This document shows positions 47,678-59,333 of a stretch of DNA of 64,000 bases, piece after piece. Source of the stretch: Chrysomallon squamiferum. Its lineage: Eukaryota; Mollusca; Gastropoda; Neomphalida; Peltospiridae. Within the stretch, counting starts at the first letter, position 1. Every line of letters begins with the position of its first letter. The DNA is taken from assembly GCA_012295275.1 (NCBI GenBank), contig CM022673.1:24054081-24118080 (forward strand). Direction: 5' to 3'. Made by a program: the position numbers and the translations under genes. Below the pieces are notes generated by a model, which saw only the letters and a program-made list of their open reading frames with translations, was not told the origin of the DNA and ran no database searches.

Positions 47678-49791
47678 TTAGGACTGGTTGGCCAGACTAG
47701 CAGGTTTGTAGATTTTTGGTAGGATGCCAATAGCACTGGACACGCTGTCAGCCAGCCATATTGGCAAGAGAGGATAAATATTCATTAGAAGGTCAGCACC
47801 TGTTCCACATGGATATCGTTCCCGTGGACGCTTTGACAAAAGGCTGCTGCGCATGCAGCGTATAACTGGTGTGAGATCGCGGGGGTAGCGCTGTGTGAAG
47901 CTGAGCAAGTGAGAATAAATACTGTCGAGATAGTCTTTGCCGTATGTGTCCTTCGTCTCACTGTCCATTGTCTCCCAAATCTCTGACTTGCGCCGTTTCA
48001 TCACCTGCTCACTCATATTGCCTTGTAAATAAAAAAAAATGTTTATAAAACATTCCGATATACAAATAAAACTTTTAAAATAAATACTTATATATCATGA
48101 GATAATTATATACTTATACATTTGTTATATTTTAATCTGATGTATAAATAAAACTTTTAAAATAAACACTTGTATTTCATTAGAATCATTATATATAATG
48201 TTTCATTCCAATACATAAATAAAACTGTTAAAATAAATACTTATAATCTCATTAGATAATTATATACTTATACATTTGTTGTATTTTAATCTGATGTATA
48301 AGTAAAACTTTTAAAACTAAACTTCTATTTCATCAGAATAATTATATATTTATGCATTTATTAACTTTTCTTCTGTTGTGTAGAGACTGATAATATACAG
48401 CAAGCTATTTAATTATTTACCAGGCACTGTTTGTCTAAAACATATTTTTACTTGCTTTTATATACTGTACTGATTTATATTATATGTATATTTTATTTCT
48501 ATCATGTAACTCGTGGTGTTAAGTTAACTATAAAGAAGCTGAAAAAACCTGTATAAAATCCTGTAGGTTCAATTATTGACACAATCACACCCCATTTTTT
48601 CATCTCCTGTCTCAGTGTGTCGGTGTATGCAACCAGTGCATACTTAGACATGCTGTAAGCTCCAGTTCCTTCCATAGTTATTCGGCCTGAAGTTTTAAAA
48701 AGTTATATAATCTATTGTTCATAATCTCAGTTTCAAACACAGTTTAATTCATACCTATGATATCAAATTATGAGCTCTTTAATGTAATGTGAAATATTAA
48801 AAATGAAACTGTAACCAGCAGAAGTAGTCAATCTAAAATAATTTGAAAAATTAATGTAACTATCAATATGTAAGTATCTGAAATTTTAGTTATCACAAAG
48901 CATCCATCATTTATAAACATTTATCTGGTTCACAGATTAACATAGCATACATTGTTATGACAAATGATAATATACAATGAAAGATAATCAACATGACATA
49001 GTTTCACATTTACTTATCCTCTACATCGGAGACTTTTAAACAGTTTTGTTCTTAGAGATGAAAACGTAAGTAAATCAAGTCAGAGATAAATGAAGCTATG
49101 TGATAAAAGTTCATGGGGGAGTGACACACAAATAGTTTAAGAAAGACTCATGATCCAACACAATCAAGGGAGACTACTTGATCACCTGATCACTACAGCT
49201 TATTATAACTAATACTAACAAGACCGTAACATGTATAAGTCACAAAAGTAAACTAAACACTGCATATATTTGTTTCTAGAGAATTCTGAGTGATGGGCAA
49301 GTTAAGGAGTTTGTTTCTCATGAATAAATGACTTCATACTAAACAGTGGACTCACCTAAGAGACTGGACACATTGACAATTCTGCCCCTGGCCTGTCTGA
49401 CGAGAGGGAGCAGTGACTTGGTCACATTGATAGCACCAAACAGATTGACGTCCATTATGTGTCTCATCACCTTCTCTGACGTCATCTCCAGCTCAGCAAA
49501 ATACCAGACCCCCGAGTTGTTAACAATTCCCCACAAACCTGCATAACACACACTTTAACTAGTTAATTACATATATTTACTTATAAACACACACACACAC
49601 ACACAAACACACACCAGAGTTGTTAACAATTCCCCACAAACCTGCATAACACACACTTTAACTAGTTAATTACATATATTTACTTATAAACACACACACA
49701 CACACACAAACACACACCAGAGTTGTTAACAATTCCCCACAAACGTGCAGAATATACATTTTTAGCTAGTTAATTACATATATTTACTTAT

Positions 49792-49842
<51 letters not shown>

Positions 49843-51098
49843 AGAGTTGTTAACAATTCCCCACAAACCTGCAGAATACACATTTTAACTAGTTAATTAC
49901 ATATATTTACTTATGAACATTTCATAACACAAATACACAAAAATAAGCATAAACACCCTGCAACAAAACATGCGCACACAAACACCTGCTCCTATTTACT
50001 CACACACACACAGACATACACATACATATATACATGAAAAATATAAACACATATAGACACCCACATACACAGTACTAACTGATCATTCACTATGTTTATA
50101 TCTTTAACAACTATCAAAAACAACTTTGATATGTTAAAAATCCACTATAAAATGATAAAACATTCTATTATTAAGTGTTTATTATTTGATCTAAAACAAT
50201 TTAAATAAATAAATGAAAAATTTACCATTAAGACAGAAAAAAAAAGAGCTCAAGTTAGATGAATGATGTTGAATTATCCCCCTTGAACTAAATACAGCTT
50301 TTTCAGTTACAATTTTGTTTAAAAAATACATCACTTCCTGTTAAAACATTATATAAGCATTTTCCCAGAAGAAAAGTGTTAACTTAACTAAAAAAAAGAT
50401 TTTGTCTAAACATGTGGTGTCACACTTTTGTTGACTGCTGTGATTCAAGATAAAATTAGCTCTGTAATTACACTAATAGATAGAAATAAGCATGCATAAA
50501 TACACACAGATACACAACTAAAACACACAATTCCCTCACCCTCATCAGAAACATGTCCCCTTATATACTCTCGTACAGTGGCAATGTCCTTTTTACTTGT
50601 AACATCCAACTGCAGAATGTGAACTCTGAAAAATAAATAAATAAACAAATAACAGTCCCATGATATAATTATGTTTCAAATGTATCATTCCTGTAATAAA
50701 GGAAAACAAAAAAAGATTTTAAAAGCAAGAAAAAAAAAAGACAAAGCAAATATAAAGAATTTAAATAAACAAAATACATAAAACACAAGAATATTGTGAG
50801 TTGCAAATAAAATGAAACTATTTTTAACAGAAGGTATAAATTTAAAAAAAAAAAAAAAATTAACTGGATAGTCATGTAATTTTTTTGTGTGTGTGTGTGT
50901 GTGTGTTTGTTGATAAACACATACTTTTCTGAACACTCATTTCTGATTTCCACAGCACCAGGCCCTGAGCTATCCAGACATCCAGCAAATACAACCATGC
51001 CTATACTGTTTAACTTTTTAACTAGGGCAAGACCAAACCCACTGTCACAGCCTGTAAATTAAAAATGATATATTACATATTTTGTGTTTCTTTGATGA

Positions 51099-51149
<51 letters not shown>

Positions 51150-52186
51150 TGTTTATGTATGTATGCACGAATATAATTAATGCCATAATGGTCATTATAA
51201 CAATAATAAATAATTATATAATCTTGTTAATGAACATTCTGTTTTCTGATTGTATAATTTTTTCCACCAGCCTCATAAAAGTTAATGGCAATATTTTATT
51301 TCTCAATGAGGAATGTTGCAGAATGATTCTTGGGAAAAACAGACATCAAATGATAGCATTTTCATATGTAGACTCCATTTCTTTTACATTGTGCTGTGTA
51401 TTAATGAAGAAGTGTATTCATTTTCTATGTTGTGTTTACCATAAAGATGAAACAAAAAACATGAACATCAAACTTTTTCCTGTATTATCATTTTTCCTGT
51501 ATCTCATATTTAACATACCAGGACTTAATAAACATCCCTCTTGTTTTTTCTGGCTTTATATAATAATGTGATTAAATACTTATTTTCATAGTCATACTTA
51601 GAAAATATTGACACTGAGAAAATAGTTTTAAAACAGGTGAATATATGAAAATTAAGAATATAAGATAATGCCATACACTGCTACAATTACAAAATAACAT
51701 ACAATACATATAACTGATTTTTTACTTAATAAATAAAAAATAATAAAAAAAATAAAAAATTGCTTTTAAATAAATTACTGTATATTGTCTGACATTTAGT
51801 ACATATAATATATAATATTTCTTCTGAATTATATATTTTATTTATAAATTTATTTCAGAGTTGTATAAAAATGAAATGTTACCTGTTACAAGCACTGCTT
51901 TGTTTCCCACTGGCAAATGACTGGCAGGTAGAATTGAATAAATAAACAAGCAGCCCAGAGCAAAAGTAACAACACCTCCAGGTCCTTTAACAAGAAACTG
52001 ACATAAAGGTTCACCCAAAAACAAAACAATTAAACTTAACAGAGATCTAAAACCAAATCTAAATTCATTTGTTAAAAATTTCGATAATACTGCCATAGCG
52101 AAAACAACAGTAACACTGGAATAGAGGACTGAATACACAATGATATTGTCATAGGACATCTCGGCAGATAAATCCACGACATCCAT
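47678..52186 (-). CDS. Membrane-anchored short-chain dehydrogenase, BDH1/HSD17B2-like (SDR9C group)
   Basis: Six exons, 51883–52186, 50925–51051, 50540–50625, 49356–49538, 48549–48686 and 47678–48021, with consistent phases, give 393 residues. Two hydrophobic N-terminal segments (about residues 14–35 and 48–86) precede the Rossmann fold. The NAD(P)-binding motif is VLVTGCDSGFG (98–108), identical in its core to D-beta-hydroxybutyrate dehydrogenase. FAGCL follows, then NNSG at 179–182 where the family usually has NNAG. The catalytic Ser is in VNVSS (230–231) and the YSMSK box gives Tyr244 and Lys248. DTYGKDYLDSIYS near the C-terminus is shared with BDH1 and HSD17B2. Substrate (steroid, retinoid or 3-hydroxybutyrate) cannot be read from sequence. 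The start is the first ATG in the exon. Exon 4's 5' edge is copied upstream in intron 3. Confidence 0.9.
48050..48370. repeat. ~80-bp tandem repeat with dimeric order in dehydrogenase intron 5
   Basis: Four AT-rich units start with AAATAAAACTTTTAAAATAA-like landmarks near 48065, 48146, 48225 and 48303. Units 1 and 3 share an ATACTTATACATTTGTT segment, while units 2 and 4 share a different TTTCATYAGAAT segment, so an ancestral dimer was duplicated. Confidence 0.75.
49512..49916 (-). repeat. Tandem copies of dehydrogenase exon 4 5' edge plus splice acceptor, spaced by (CA)n
   Basis: The first ~26 coding bases of exon 4, its acceptor and about 45 bases of intron 3 recur three more times upstream in gene sense, at about 49613–49690, 49718–49797 and 49841–49916, each joined by a (CA)n tract. 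The unit is about 104–123 bp. The copies at 49613 and 49841 keep the acceptor AG; the middle copy has GTGCAG in place of CCTGCA, which destroys it. In transcript sense each copy then runs into (TG)n. Confidence 0.9.
51102..51146. repeat. (TG)n microsatellite in dehydrogenase intron 1
   Basis: About 22 TG units on the plus strand, roughly 50 bp upstream (in gene sense) of the dehydrogenase exon 2 acceptor. Confidence 0.95.
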
Positions 52187-52415
52187 TGTGATTGGAAAAC
52201 TCACTTTTGAACAAAATAATTAAATCGCTAATCGTCTTTTAGATTAAACGACACCTACAGCGTATTTGGTCACATCTGCTAAGAGGCCCTGACATTTATC
52301 GCCATTTTGCAACAGTCGCCACCATCGAAGTGTTCTGCTCATATGTATTGGTTAGTTTCTGAAACGTCTTTGTACTGATAGCAGGTATTGGCTGTCACCG
52401 GAAAGTGTTATAAAA
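52187..52415. promoter_or_regulatory. Shared bidirectional promoter of the dehydrogenase and EMC10
   Basis: Only 229 bp separate the two head-to-head start codons. The segment is less AT-rich than its surroundings. It contains GCCATTTTGC at 52301–52310 (YY1-type core, common in divergent promoters) and ATTGGTT (reverse CCAAT box) near 52347. No TATA box is seen. Confidence 0.7.
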
Positions 52416-52946
52416 ATGGCTGCGCCCAGTGAAAACACGGTGGTCGGTCTTTTTCTGGTAATAATCTGCGTATTTGGTGAGATTACAGGCGTAAGTATTG
52501 TTTCGGTGTTTTATATAATTATAGTTAATCAGATGGCGCTCAGTCGGTAGCTACGAAAAACACCTGATCCTCAATTTTCTCTGACGACAATGTGTTGCCC
52601 CTGTAGTCTGTAGATTAGTGGTAAGAGGCCCCCAAAAGGCTAAGCATAAAATGAAAAAACTATCTTAATTAGTATTAATATTATATTTATATAAATTTAT
52701 CCAAGTGTGTGTGTGATTAAATTTCCACTGATTGGATATTTAAAACTATGTTAAAAAGAAATTGTATTCTTGACCAGGTTTTAATCTGAATATTACCTCT
52801 TTAAAATCATTGAATGTAATTATTATTCAGGGATAAATAACTAACAAATATGATTTTGTCTCCTGTGAAAAAGCATCAGATATTATCAGCACAAACAAAA
52901 TAATAATAACAACATATTAATTAATAATAAAATAATTTAAAATGCA

Positions 52947-52994
<48 letters not shown>

Positions 52995-54131
52995 TTGTTT
53001 TGCAGTAAATTCTTTAAACTATATTTGAATTATTATCCTTCTATAATAATGGTTACCCACAACTGAAATAATAAAAAAGAAAGTTAAAACAAAGCTAATG
53101 TAAGACAATTAATAAATTAACAACTTGTACATATTGCAGAAAAAAGAATATAGCAGTATTCCGAAACTGTTTTTAGTTCCTACTAATGTAGCTTGTCTTT
53201 TTAAATAATTAGACATTATTTCTTTCCAGTTTCACCATAAATAATATCATTATACTGGTATAAATTATTAAAATGATTTAATTTTGATATAAAATTTTTT
53301 TGTTAAAAATTCAAAAAACTTATGAATTCAAAACATATATATTTAAGTTCTGTAGCTGTAAAAGACATTAGACTTATAATGTAAAGATTAATTAAAGTCA
53401 TGTACCATTTTATTTTTAATCTCAAGTATGTGGGGGTTGTAGTGATAAAGTTCAACTGATAAATTGTTATTATCATCTGGCACTCTGCTGATTCAAGAGG
53501 TTGTTGAACTATGTTAGTTGTATTCAGGACCATCTAATCCCAAAGGTTGCAACCCAGGGGCACAAAAGTATTGAGGGTGGGAGTGTTATGCGAAAATATT
53601 GTTAATAAAATAAATGCAACAAAATATATTTATCAAATTGGCATAATTTTTATATTGTTTCTTTTGCATTTCATATATTTTTTATTTATTTATTTGTCTT
53701 ATTTGAATATCACAGAAGCAAAAAGACTACTTTTTTTTTACATATTAGATACACAATGAATTTGCCATGCTCCTGTGTGCAGTTAAAGAGCATTTCTTTG
53801 GTAATGCATTACATAGTGTACATCTCTGTATATACATCGACCAGCCCTAATTGTGTTATATAAAGTATAAAACTACAGAGATAAATTTTTATTTTCTCCT
53901 AAAGTTTTACATTTTTTCTCCTAAAGATTTGTGTTGTTTTATTTTATTTTTTATTTTTTTTATTTTTTGATATCATAGAAAACATGGCTGATATTTCTTT
54001 GAAGTGTATTCAAAGCCTAAAAATATTGCAAGTATATCAGGATAATTTCTACAGCTGTTTTATTTTAATTTAATTTAGTTTAATTTAACTTTTAGTTTGG
54101 TTAGTTTTTGTTTTTGTTTTTTGTCTGTTAA

Positions 54132-54210
<79 letters not shown>

Positions 54211-55995
54211 TACACGCACATTTAACAAATATATATATAATATTTAAAGGATTTTTTTTGTTTTCTGTTTTTCCCTCTAAGGCTGATGATGAATTTGAAG
54301 GATCCAGAGCACTGATTGTTGAACACAGTTTTGATTCAGGTATTACACAAGTTACTTTTTATCTGTTATTTCTAATTGATGCATACACTTTTATATAATA
54401 TATATTTTATATTTGATATTTTATTTAAATGTTGTTTCAACAAAATGAGTACAATAAATTTTTGATTCTGAAAATCTAAATAATATAACATTAAACACAG
54501 CTTTTAAATAAAATATTATTAAATAGAACATGTATGAATTAAAAATAAAATTGTTAATGATTTCACTTTGTTTCAGATGTTCAGCCTTTGTACACCAAGC
54601 GTGGTACAATATTTGTACAGTCATTGAAAGGAAACAAAGCTCGATTCACTCAGAGTGCAAGTCTGTCTTCTAGTGAGAGGAAATCTCTCAAAGTAAGAAT
54701 TAAATTTACTCTTCATAACATTTATCCTTAATGTTCCCACTAATTCTATCATTAATTCTTGCATACATATCGTTTAACATATATCTACATATCATTTTAA
54801 TGTTGTATCTACAGATTATTGTATTAGATTGAGAGGTATAATCAATACTCTATCAAGTATTGTCTGGTTTATATCTCTGATATTGTGTTTTAAATGTTGT
54901 TTCAGGATCTGGCCAGCAGTAATGGTTTATACAGGATCAGAGTGTCTGTCAAAGATGGAAGCAAAGACATACCAGATAAAGAATATGTTTCCACTTTTAC
55001 AAAAGCAGTATGTTGTTCTTGGTTTTATTTATTTATTATTTTTGTGTTGTTTTTTTTGTTTTCTAATGGGTATTAGAAATTTTTAATAATACACAAAGAT
55101 GCATTTGCACATTACAGTCTGACAACATACAAAAAATACTCAAAAATATATACTCCCACACTGATATCTGGTTACTGTGCATATCCATAAAAATGGAGAT
55201 ATAATCACAAATAATACACACACACATTCACACACACTAACACTTCAGTATCCACTGAGAAACACATTGTTCATACACATTTTTTACATTTTTACATTTC
55301 AGTGTTACATATATGAGTCGGGTCTCAATGATCAAATCACAGTCAATTTTGATCCAACCGGTGAAGTGTTAGGAATCTCAATATCAACGTCTGCCAACTC
55401 ATGCATTGGTGCGGACATCAGCAGTTCTAACCTGACAAACTGGAAAACTGCTGTGGATGTTGTTCAGACAGTGGTGGGACCCATGTAAGAACAAGCTACA
55501 TTTTACCTCAGTCTTTATTTTGTTTTTGTATTTACTTTATCTTTCACAATTATATTATAATTTTAAAACTCATGTTCTGTTTAATAAGCATTATTATTTG
55601 AAACCATCTGTTAAGCTTTCATCCATCCATACATCCATCAGTTCCATCTATGCTACCACAAGTCTGTCCATGTCTAAGTACTGTCTGACTGAATTTTTAA
55701 CTTAGTATTCTTAGATTTTATCTGTGTATCCATCTGTCTTTTTGTATGTCTGTTTATCTATCTATCCATTTATCTATATTTGTATATTTGTCTATCTATC
55801 TAGTAACCTATTTTAAAATATATTTTAGGTAGTTATTTTGTTATTGTTATTTTGTTTTGATACAGTAGTCTGATTGTTTGTTTTTAATGCATAAACAGGC
55901 CAGACACACAGAGCTACATAGACAAACTGAAGAGAGAAGAGGCAGAGAAAGGAAAGGGGCAGCAAGGAGACAATCGGTCTTTTTTTGGCAAATAT
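52416..55995 (+). CDS. EMC10: ER membrane protein complex subunit 10 (3' end not found)
   Basis: Exons: 52416–52490, 54282–54339, 54577–54692, 54906–55007, 55303–55484 and 55899–55995, in consistent phase, giving 210 codons without a stop. Exon 1 encodes a signal peptide (TVVGLFLVIICVFGEITG). The lumenal domain matches EMC10: ALIVEHSFDS, KRGTIF, SERKSLKDLASSNGLYRIRV, YVSTFTKACYIYESGLNDQ, and the juxtamembrane PDTQSYIDKLKREEAEK...SFFGKY. EMC inserts tail-anchored and polytopic membrane proteins at the ER. In other animals the next exon supplies the single transmembrane helix beginning W-M-Y right after F-F-x-K-Y; no such exon is recognised between 55996 and the window end. The final exon may be diverged, beyond the window, or lost. 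Intron 1 is 1.8 kb and holds (ATT)n and (TG)n. Confidence 0.88.
52942..52994. repeat. (ATT)n microsatellite in EMC10 intron 1
   Basis: About 17 ATT units, uninterrupted. Confidence 0.95.
54133..54207. repeat. (TG)n microsatellite in EMC10 intron 1
   Basis: About 37 TG units ending roughly 75 bp before the EMC10 exon 2 acceptor. It is the longest dinucleotide TG run in the window. Confidence 0.95.
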
Positions 55996-56720
55996 GTAAG
56001 TACACATTATTTATTTTATATAACATGTTGTAATATACATAATTATTTATTTTATATAACATGTAATATATGTAAGAACACATTTACTTTATATAACATG
56101 TAATATATGTAAGTTCAGATTATTTACTTTATATAACATGTTGTAATATTTGTAAATACAGATTATTTACTTTATATAACATGTTATAATATATGTCAAT
56201 AATTATTTATTTTATATAACATGTTATAATATATGTGAATACACATTATTTACTTTATATAACATTATAATATATCAAATTATATATTTTATATAACATG
56301 TTAATATATGTGAATACACATTATTTTATATAACATGTTATAATATTTGTGAATACACATTATTTATTTTATATAACATTTATAATATATGTGAATACAC
56401 ATTATTTTTTTATATAACATGTTAATATACATAAGTACATGTTTATTTTATAAATAGAATAAATATATGTAAATATACATTATTTATTTTATTACATGAT
56501 GATATATATAGATGAATATATTTTTATTTTATAAACATTATAATATGCTATTTATTTTATTACACAATATAACTTGTTATGACATCTGTGAATACACTTT
56601 TTTTAAAATTATATTATATAACATGTTGTAATATACATGAAAACATTTTATTTATTTTGTTACCTTATGTAGCACGTTATAATATGCATGAATATGTTTT
56701 ATTTATGTTATTATTCTTCT
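55996..56720. repeat. ~40–50-bp AT-rich minisatellite downstream of EMC10 exon 6
   Basis: A unit built on TTATTTATTTTATATAACATG followed by a variable TAATATATGTGAATACACA-like segment recurs at least ten times. It begins immediately after the exon 6 donor at 55995 and degenerates towards 56720. Copies differ by small indels, so the period varies. Confidence 0.85.
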
Positions 56721-59333
56721 GTACCATAATCACATCAAATTTACCTTTCCACATGTTACAGTTATATCATCCAGAAAGAAAAATAGTTATAGTTAAATAT
56801 AGATGATGTTTTATTCATTTTGTTTATAAACATTGTCAGGAATATTAGTAGTAAGTTCCTAATATCAAAATAATTTACTAAAAACTTTCACTTAATATAT
56901 TTTTATAACCTACTGCTCTTTAATTTCTCTCCTCTGTGGTTAAAGTGTTCAGTCAACAGTGTCTGAATTGGTTATAGTTTTTATTTTATTTTATTGGATT
57001 TAAGTGTGAGTTCATTGACCTTAATAAGTTTACTGCCACTGAAGTCCTTATATTGACTATAAAAATATTATAAAGTATTACCATAGTAACAAGATTATGC
57101 TGTTCTAATCATCACACTATTTAATTATATTACCTTTAGTTTATCCTGAAGAGGTTAACATTAAGCAAAGCAAAAAAAAGTCCAAGAAAATTGGCATATG
57201 TGTGCAAAAGGCCAGACAGACTGAGTCTATAAAGTTTTTCCAACAAGTCCTTTAAGATAGTATTAAAGAGTTGCCTGTTGTTAAGCTGAGTAGATATGAC
57301 ATAGGTGTGATAATAGATAAATTTGTTATAGAAGAAAAATCATCATTTTGTTCATGTTAAAATATCTACAACAAATCTATGATTAAGAAGATAGGATATC
57401 TAAAAAAGAAAGAAACAAAGTAAGTAAATAAATAAATAAAGTTAAAAAAAACAAACACCACCAACAAGAAGAGATAATTTGCATGATAATTTACTTTCTA
57501 ACATAATAAGTAAAGTATAAGATGGGCATTTAGGGTTGATTTCATTTCATATTTGAGTGAGTGAAAAATAAAACTGTCTATAAACTGGAACATTTTGTTA
57601 GATTCAGTCTGGTTTAGACAAGGATTTTCTTCATGTATCAGACAAAATACAACAACACTATAATAGTAATACAGTTTGTTTATTGCACAAAGACTGATAA
57701 AATAAAAATGTAACGATTAATACAAAAACAGAACATCTCACAACATGATTTTGTCAAGAGTTACCTGGCAGTTTGTTCTAACATCATTACTCTTATAAAA
57801 CACATATTTTTATATCTTTGTTAATATAACATTCATGAGGTCATGCACGTGCACACATAATTCACACATGCTCACACTCACACACACATTCTCGCAACCA
57901 CACCCACACCCAAACACACACACACATACACACATTCATACATTCACATAAATACAATATATTAAATAGTTTTATGAAGGCCAAGTCAGTTAGCATGGAT
58001 AAACATTATTTATCACTTATTTGCGTGTTTCTGTAGACAACACGCAGGTATAATAATGGCACTAGATAACAAATTTGTATCAACAACAAAAATAAATAAA
58101 CAAACAACATCCTGCCAGCCAGTTTCATACCCGTTTTCCTATTTTTTTTTTTTTTTTTAAATCTTTATCATGTGTTCCAGCACATAAAATCAACCATTTT
58201 TACATACATTACATATCCTTTTTAATCATCACATTTTTTCTTTTTTATCACACTTTCTTATTTCATCATGTCATCATATTGCCATACTAATGTCACATAT
58301 ATGTGTGTGTTACTGTCCAAATTTTGATGTCACCACAATATTGCCACACCAAGCACAGGTTAATTTTCACTTTCTAAACGTTTCACTCACACCTACAAGC
58401 ATATATACTCCAACACTGAACTTTCTAAATAATGAATATTTTATTTTTATATTCATCATGCAATGTGGGTTTTAAACTATAAAAAGTAAATTATAAAGTT
58501 TTAAATTATAAAATTTTAAAAGTGAGAACTTTCTTAAATCTCTGAGTACAGTTTTTTTTTGGACTGAAGGATCAGTCTTTTTTAAGGTACCTACAGTTTA
58601 ATATCCAGTTCTAGCCATGGCTCATTGCTGGTGTATCAATATATCAGTAAAGAAATAGTCAAATACTGAGTCCTTTCCTATCTTAAAGCAAGAAACATGT
58701 TATATATATTTTGTTTAACGACAGGAAACAGTCTTTTCTAATAATAAAGAATAACAAGACTGAGATGATTTAAAAAGAATGGAATTATTTCTTAGATTGT
58801 GTTTATAAGAAAGATATTAAATAAAGTTAACAGGTTCTGTAGTTTTGCTAACAGTTAGTAACTTTTAACTTTTTTCTTTAAATGAATAACATTTTAAAAT
58901 GTATTTTTCTGTAGTTAATTTTACCATTTGTGTTGTATTGTTGCATAAAACTCTGTGACAGTAGTTTACAGTCTGTAAAATTTTTAAAAATTTGTTTTTA
59001 AATTTATTTGATTTATTAATTTCTTGTGTTGCCCTACCCTCAGAAACAATCACACTGATGCTTTGTTAGAATGTAGATAATATTTTCCAATCTCCATTTT
59101 CAACTTTAACCTTTTTCACCTGTCAGTTTTGAATTTCAAACTTGTGAATTAATATTAGCGTTCTCAATATCATTGATTCTAATATCGTGGATCTTTTGTC
59201 ATGGATCATTGTAGATCATCAGTCCTGCTGGATCTGTGGATCATTCTGGATAATAAATCCAGTTGGAAATTTTTTTGTTTCAGACATGTCTTGGATTTGT
59301 GTGAATAGCAATGCAGCACTAATCCAGTTAGAT
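56720..59333. other. Interval between EMC10 and the GPCR
   Basis: No supported exon on either strand. It contains CA-rich sequence near 57845–57950 and a poly-T at about 58144–58158. The part just below 59333 must include the 3' UTR of the GPCR on the minus strand, and the rest could include a long EMC10 intron. Short GGATCATT-type repeats occur around 59190–59260. Confidence 0.45.

Noticed and set aside
56745-56806. Possible last EMC10 exon after TGTTACAG at 56760
   Set aside because: Its translation (about 14 residues, then TGA) has no hydrophobic helix and no resemblance to the EMC10 C-terminus; the acceptor alone is weak evidence.
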